A stretch of DNA of 50,076 nucleotides from an uncultured Gammaproteobacteria bacterium (lineage in GTDB: Bacteria > Pseudomonadota > Gammaproteobacteria > DRLM01), in the NCBI GenBank assembly GCA_947259075.1, contig CAMYKQ010000019.1, positions 1-50,076 of the forward strand, written 5' to 3'. Made by a program: the position numbers and the translations under genes. Shown here in pieces: positions 46,590 to 50,076 of the stretch (position 1 is its first letter; every line of letters begins with the position of its first letter). The notes under the pieces are model-generated. The model saw nothing but the letters and a program-made list of their open reading frames with translations. It searched no databases and was not told where the DNA came from.

Positions 46590-46907
46590 TCAACGGTTAT
46601 TTTCACAAAAAACTTCCCGCATCATTACGATCAAGCGCAGGGTGCGCTTATCACCCACGCGATAATATACCCGGTTGGCGTGCTTGCGTGTCATCAAAAT
46701 CCCTTTCTCCCGCAAGATCCCCAGATGCTGGGAAATATTACTCTGGGAGGTGCCAACCATTTCCACGATACGTTGAACACTCACCTCATCGATCCCGAGC
46801 GCGCATAAAATTTTCAACCGGATAGGGTGAGCCATAGCTTTCAGCGAGCGTGCCGCTTGCTCTATTTCTTCATCATTAGTTATAGGCGCGGCATTCAAAT
46901 TTTCCAT
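46590..46907 (-). CDS. ArsR-family winged-helix transcriptional regulator
   Basis: A 105-residue DNA-binding protein: HPIRLKILCALG, SVQRIVEMVGTSQSNISQHL (recognition helix) and the wing LMTRKHANRVYYRVGD. Classic metal-binding Cys motifs of ArsR/SmtB are missing; one Cys lies near the C-terminus (EVFCENNR), so the ligand is unknown. The ATG at 46907 has GAGGA seven bases upstream. It is divergent from gpmI across 244 bases and lies upstream of yibN on the same strand, so it could regulate either side. Confidence 0.88.
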   Translation of the reverse strand: MENLNAAPITNDEEIEQAARSLKAMAHPIRLKILCALGIDEVSVQRIVEMVGTSQSNISQHLGILREKGILMTRKHANRVYYRVGDKRTLRLIVMMREVFCENNR

Positions 46908-47151
46908 TATTATGATCCTCGAAGTCGACTGCTTGTTTGTATTATTTACGTCACGACGGCCTCCATAACGCTTGCCACTCCACATCGATACTGCCTTTTG
47001 AGGGCAAAAGATTATACAATCCCTCCCGGTCAGGGGAAACTTAGGTATCCCCTTGGTTTTGCGCTCCACCGGACTCACGGCTGGCATGGCCTCAAGCTGA
47101 AGAAACACCCGTCCGGACTCACATGGACCCTCTTTAAAAAGCATAGTCAGT

Positions 47152-48708
47152 ATGAATGCGTCACGTCACAAACCTGTTGTTTTACTTATTCTTGATGGCT
47201 GGGGTTACAGCGAACACACCGAGCACAACGCCATCTTGAGCGCCCGCACGCCAGTGTGGGATGGCTTGTGGGCCCAACATCCGCATCTATTGGTGCGCTG
47301 CTCCGGCACCGATGTCGGCCTGCCCGCCGATCAAATGGGCAACTCCGAAGTCGGCCACCTCAATCTCGGCGCCGGGCGGGTCGTCTATCAAGAATTCACC
47401 CGCATCAGCCGCGCGATCAAAAGCGGTTCATTCTTCGCCAACCACACCCTCACCGGCACGGTGGACGCCGCCATCGCCCAAGATAAAGCCGTACACATTC
47501 TCGGTCTGCTCTCGCCCGGCGGCGTACACAGCCATGAAGAACACATCCAAGCCATGGTCAAACTGGCGGTGGAACGCGGCGCCCGGCAAGTCTATATTCA
47601 TGCCTTCCTCGACGGGCGCGACACCCCGCCCAAGAGCGCCGAGGCCTCACTAAAGGCCCTCTCCAAACTCTGCGCCGAACTGGGCTGCGGCCGCATCGCC
47701 TCCATCATCGGCCGCTACTACGCCATGGACCGCGACCACCGCTGGCCGCGCGTTCAAACCGCCTACGAGCTCATCACCCAAGGCAAGGGCGCATTCAGCG
47801 CCGCCGATCCAGCCGCCGCGTTGCACCTGGCCTACGAGCGCGGCGAGACCGACGAATTCGTCCAAGCCACCGCCATCGTACCGTCCGGCGCGCACGCCGC
47901 GCGGATCGAAGACGGTGACGCGGTGATTTTCATGAACTACCGCTCCGACCGCGCACGGCAAATCACCCGCGCCTTCATCGAAGCTGACTTCGACGGCTTC
48001 GCGCGGGCAGCCACGCCCAAACTCAGCGCCTTCGTCACCCTCACCGAATACAACGAACAATTCCACGTGCCGGTGGCCTTTCCGCCGGAACGCTTGCGCA
48101 ACACCTTCGGCGAATACATCTCCAATCTCGGCCTGCACCAGTTGCGCATCGCCGAGACCGAGAAATACGCCCACGTCACCTTCTTCTTCAACGGCGGCGT
48201 GGAGCAGCCCTATCCCGGCGAAGACCGCATCCTCGTGCCTTCGCCCGATGTCGCCACCTACGACCTCAAGCCGGAAATGAGCGCGGCGGAGGTCACCGCC
48301 AAGCTGACGGCGGCCATCGAAAACGGGGAGTACGACACCCTCATCTGCAACTACGCCAACGCCGACATGGTCGGCCACACCGGCTCGATGCCCGCGGCGA
48401 TCAAAGCGATCGAAGCGCTCGACAGCTGCCTGGGACAGGTACTCGCGGCCGTGCAAAAGGCCGGTGGCGACTTACTCATCACCGCCGATCACGGCAACGC
48501 CGAGCAAATGGAAGATGACAGCACCGGCCAGGCCCACACCGCTCACACCACCAACCTGGTGCCCTTTGTCTACGTCGGCCGCCCGGCTGAAGCCATCGCC
48601 AATGGCGGGAGCTTGGCCGACGTCGCGCCCACCATGCTCTATTTGATGGGCATCGACAAACCCGCGGAAATGAGCGGCCGGTCACTCATCAAACTCCAGC
48701 AAAGCTGA
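47152..48708 (+). CDS. gpmI: 2,3-bisphosphoglycerate-independent phosphoglycerate mutase GpmI
   Basis: Interconverts 3- and 2-phosphoglycerate. The 518-residue manganese enzyme has the metal Asp at 15 (LLILDGWGY), the phosphoserine at 65 ([15 protein letters not shown]), [10 protein letters not shown], and the C-terminal metal set in [13 protein letters not shown] and [11 protein letters not shown]. It is full length and begins at ATG 47152. envC follows after 19 bases. Confidence 0.97.
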   Translation: MNASRHKPVVLLILDGWGYSEHTEHNAILSARTPVWDGLWAQHPHLLVRCSGTDVGLPADQMGNSEVGHLNLGAGRVVYQEFTRISRAIKSGSFFANHTLTGTVDAAIAQDKAVHILGLLSPGGVHSHEEHIQAMVKLAVERGARQVYIHAFLDGRDTPPKSAEASLKALSKLCAELGCGRIASIIGRYYAMDRDHRWPRVQTAYELITQGKGAFSAADPAAALHLAYERGETDEFVQATAIVPSGAHAARIEDGDAVIFMNYRSDRARQITRAFIEADFDGFARAATPKLSAFVTLTEYNEQFHVPVAFPPERLRNTFGEYISNLGLHQLRIAETEKYAHVTFFFNGGVEQPYPGEDRILVPSPDVATYDLKPEMSAAEVTAKLTAAIENGEYDTLICNYANADMVGHTGSMPAAIKAIEALDSCLGQVLAAVQKAGGDLLITADHGNAEQMEDDSTGQAHTAHTTNLVPFVYVGRPAEAIANGGSLADVAPTMLYLMGIDKPAEMSGRSLIKLQQS

Positions 48709-48727
48709 GCAGGCACGGAATCGCCCA

Positions 48728-49933
48728 GTGAACACCGGGCCCCGCATCCGCACGAACCCATTTCAACGGCGGCTCGCCGCCATGCTTGCCTCGCTGCTCC
48801 TCGCGGCGAGCCCGCCCGCCCCGGCCGCGCCACCGGATCAAAGCCAAATCCGCGGTAAAGAAGCCGAGCTATCGAACACGCGCCGCGCGATCGAAGAGGC
48901 CGGCGCGCAGCTCAACGCGCTGCGCACGCGCCACGACCGTCTGCGTGCGCAGCTGCGGGCCAATGAGCGCGAGATCGGTGAATTCAACGCCACCTTGCGC
49001 ACGCTGGCGCGCCAGCGTGATGAACAAACCGCGACCCTCGCCCAATTACAACAAGACAAAATACACAAAGAGGCCGGTCTCGCCCGCCAGCGCGGCGCGC
49101 TTGCCGAACACTTGCGCGCCAGCTACGCCCTCGGCAAACAAGGGCCGGTGAAGTTGCTGCTCAACCAAGTGGAACCCGACGCCGCCGGGCGCAGTCTGAA
49201 GTACTACGATTATTTTTACCGGGCAAGGACGGAACAAATCGACACCATCAATCGCACCCTGCTCGCCGTCGCCCGGCTGGAACAGGACATTCAAAGCAAA
49301 GGCATCGAACTCGATGCCCTGCTCGCGCGCCAGCAAGACCAAAAGAGTGCGCTAGAGGCTAAACGTCAGGCGCGCCAAGCCTTGCTCGCCGAACTGGAAA
49401 ATGAGATCAGCGGCTCTCAGCAACGTCTAAAACAACTCAAAGAAGACGAGCTCGCCCTGCAGGAGTTAGTGCGCCGTTTGCGGCGCGCCCTCGCGGAAAC
49501 ACCACCGCCGGCCATCACGGGCAAAGCCTTCGCCCAGCTCAAAGGCAAATTGAGCCTGCCCGCCGAAGGCGGCATCAGCGCGCGCTTCGGCAGCCCGCGG
49601 CAACTCGGCCACCTCAAATGGCAAGGCATCGTCATCGACGCGCCCGAAGGCGCGGAAGTGCGCGCCATCGCCCCGGGACGGGTGGTGTTCGCCGATTGGA
49701 TGCGCGGCTTCGGCCTGCTGCTGATCGTCGATCATGGCGAGGGCTATATGAGTTTGTATGGCTACAATCAAGCCCTCGACAAAAACCTCGGCGAACAAGT
49801 CACCGCCCGTGAGCTGATCGCCCACGCCGGCAGCAGCGGCGGCCACGAACGCGCGGGCCTGTATTTTGAAATCCGCCAGCAGGGCACGCCAGTCAATCCG
49901 CTGCACTGGTGCAAAACGGGAAACGACCGATAA
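48728..49933 (+). CDS. envC: Murein hydrolase activator EnvC
   Basis: Activates AmiA/AmiB amidases during cell separation. The 401-residue exported protein has an N-terminal signal (AAMLASLLLAASPPAPAA), a long coiled coil (~40-265) and a LytM/M23 domain (~285-395: GGISARFGSPRQLG, GIVIDAPEGAEVRAIAPGRV, GLYFEIRQQGTPVNPLHW). The canonical zinc H-x3-D is replaced (HLKWQGIVID), consistent with the degenerate, non-catalytic LytM domain of EnvC. GTG start. Confidence 0.94.
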   Translation: MNTGPRIRTNPFQRRLAAMLASLLLAASPPAPAAPPDQSQIRGKEAELSNTRRAIEEAGAQLNALRTRHDRLRAQLRANEREIGEFNATLRTLARQRDEQTATLAQLQQDKIHKEAGLARQRGALAEHLRASYALGKQGPVKLLLNQVEPDAAGRSLKYYDYFYRARTEQIDTINRTLLAVARLEQDIQSKGIELDALLARQQDQKSALEAKRQARQALLAELENEISGSQQRLKQLKEDELALQELVRRLRRALAETPPPAITGKAFAQLKGKLSLPAEGGISARFGSPRQLGHLKWQGIVIDAPEGAEVRAIAPGRVVFADWMRGFGLLLIVDHGEGYMSLYGYNQALDKNLGEQVTARELIAHAGSSGGHERAGLYFEIRQQGTPVNPLHWCKTGNDR

Positions 49934-49994
49934 GGCGCATATAACTTGTAAGGGTCTTAGGAAGCAGATTGCATGCTAACATGCGTTTGCTTCT

Positions 49995-50075
49995 ATGTAT
50001 AAAGGCAAAAACAGATACTACAAAAATTCCAAGATCAGTGAGGCCAGATTTCGGCGCCTTCTGAGGGCTTTTGCC
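49995..50075 (+). CDS. Start of an IS1595-type transposase (truncated by window edge)
   Basis: The 27 codons visible from ATG 49995 begin MYKGKNRYYKNSKISEARFR. This closely resembles the opening of IS1595-family transposases, which typically read KNRYYKxSKISEAKFR followed by FALDLTA. Base composition is visibly more AT-rich than the neighbouring genes. A small hairpin (GCATG-CTAA-CATGC) precedes it near 49971, and the element end may lie around 49951, but no matching right end is in view. Confidence 0.6.
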   Translation, partial: MYKGKNRYYKNSKISEARFRRLLRAFA

Positions 50076-50076
50076 C

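Overview
The window is a chromosomal segment of a GC-rich gammaproteobacterium. The sequence supports this through several gene orders typical of that class: mutY-yggX, nudE divergent from yrfG, a pcm-like gene with a rhodanese and tolC facing waaA, and envC/gpmI next to yibN-secB-gpsA. Genus cannot be told from sequence alone. A free-living, respiratory, metabolically self-sufficient lifestyle fits thiC, metA, LPS assembly and Rieske genes, but that is inference. Strong GC bias at third positions creates many long antisense open frames, which were left out.

Layout. 1-3.2 kb: 3' end of an AsmA-like gene, mutY, yggX and a CPBP membrane protease. 3.2-7.2 kb: a SUMF1-domain lipoprotein whose signal peptide is interrupted in frame by a MITE, tRNA-Phe with its promoter, cysQ-nudE, divergent yrfG, and msrB. 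7.3-10.4 kb: a three-gene envelope operon (outer-membrane barrel, His/Asp-rich beta-propeller lipoprotein, TlpA-like thioredoxin) of unknown role. 10.4-13.6 kb: a DJ-1/PfpI protein, a repeat-rich gap with a second kind of MITE, a PA2778/PA2779-type pair and a SemiSWEET transporter. 13.5-17.3 kb: a sulfurtransferase fused to a PAS-like domain and a four-Cys module, a P-loop protein, metA and a tiny membrane protein. 17.3-22.5 kb: a 1148-residue PAS-GGDEF-EAL protein, an acidic conserved protein and a tandem DUF2845 protein.

22.6-33.6 kb: thiC under a TPP riboswitch; pcm-like, rhodanese and tolC genes; waaA, gmhA, hldD and hldE (inner-core LPS heptose/Kdo supply); divergent lpxL and a GT9 glycosyltransferase. 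33.7-37.4 kb: ornithine aminotransferase and arginase (arginine to glutamate semialdehyde), a small Rieske protein, a Nudix hydrolase and a small membrane protein. 37.7-43.7 kb: a second copy of the first MITE on the stop codon of a DUF3135 gene, a CHRD protein, a YbaK-HDOD fusion, a DUF5658-like protein, a rhodanese-MoeB fusion and an MgtC-like protein. 43.7-50 kb: murU, gpsA, secB, yibN and arsR on the minus strand, gpmI and envC on the plus strand, and the first 27 codons of an apparent IS1595-type transposase at the edge.

The points most worth a second look are the in-frame MITE insertion in a signal peptide, the sulfurtransferase-PAS-four-Cys fusion, and the envelope operon at 7.3-10.4 kb. 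No phage, CRISPR array, rRNA or toxin-antitoxin locus was seen.
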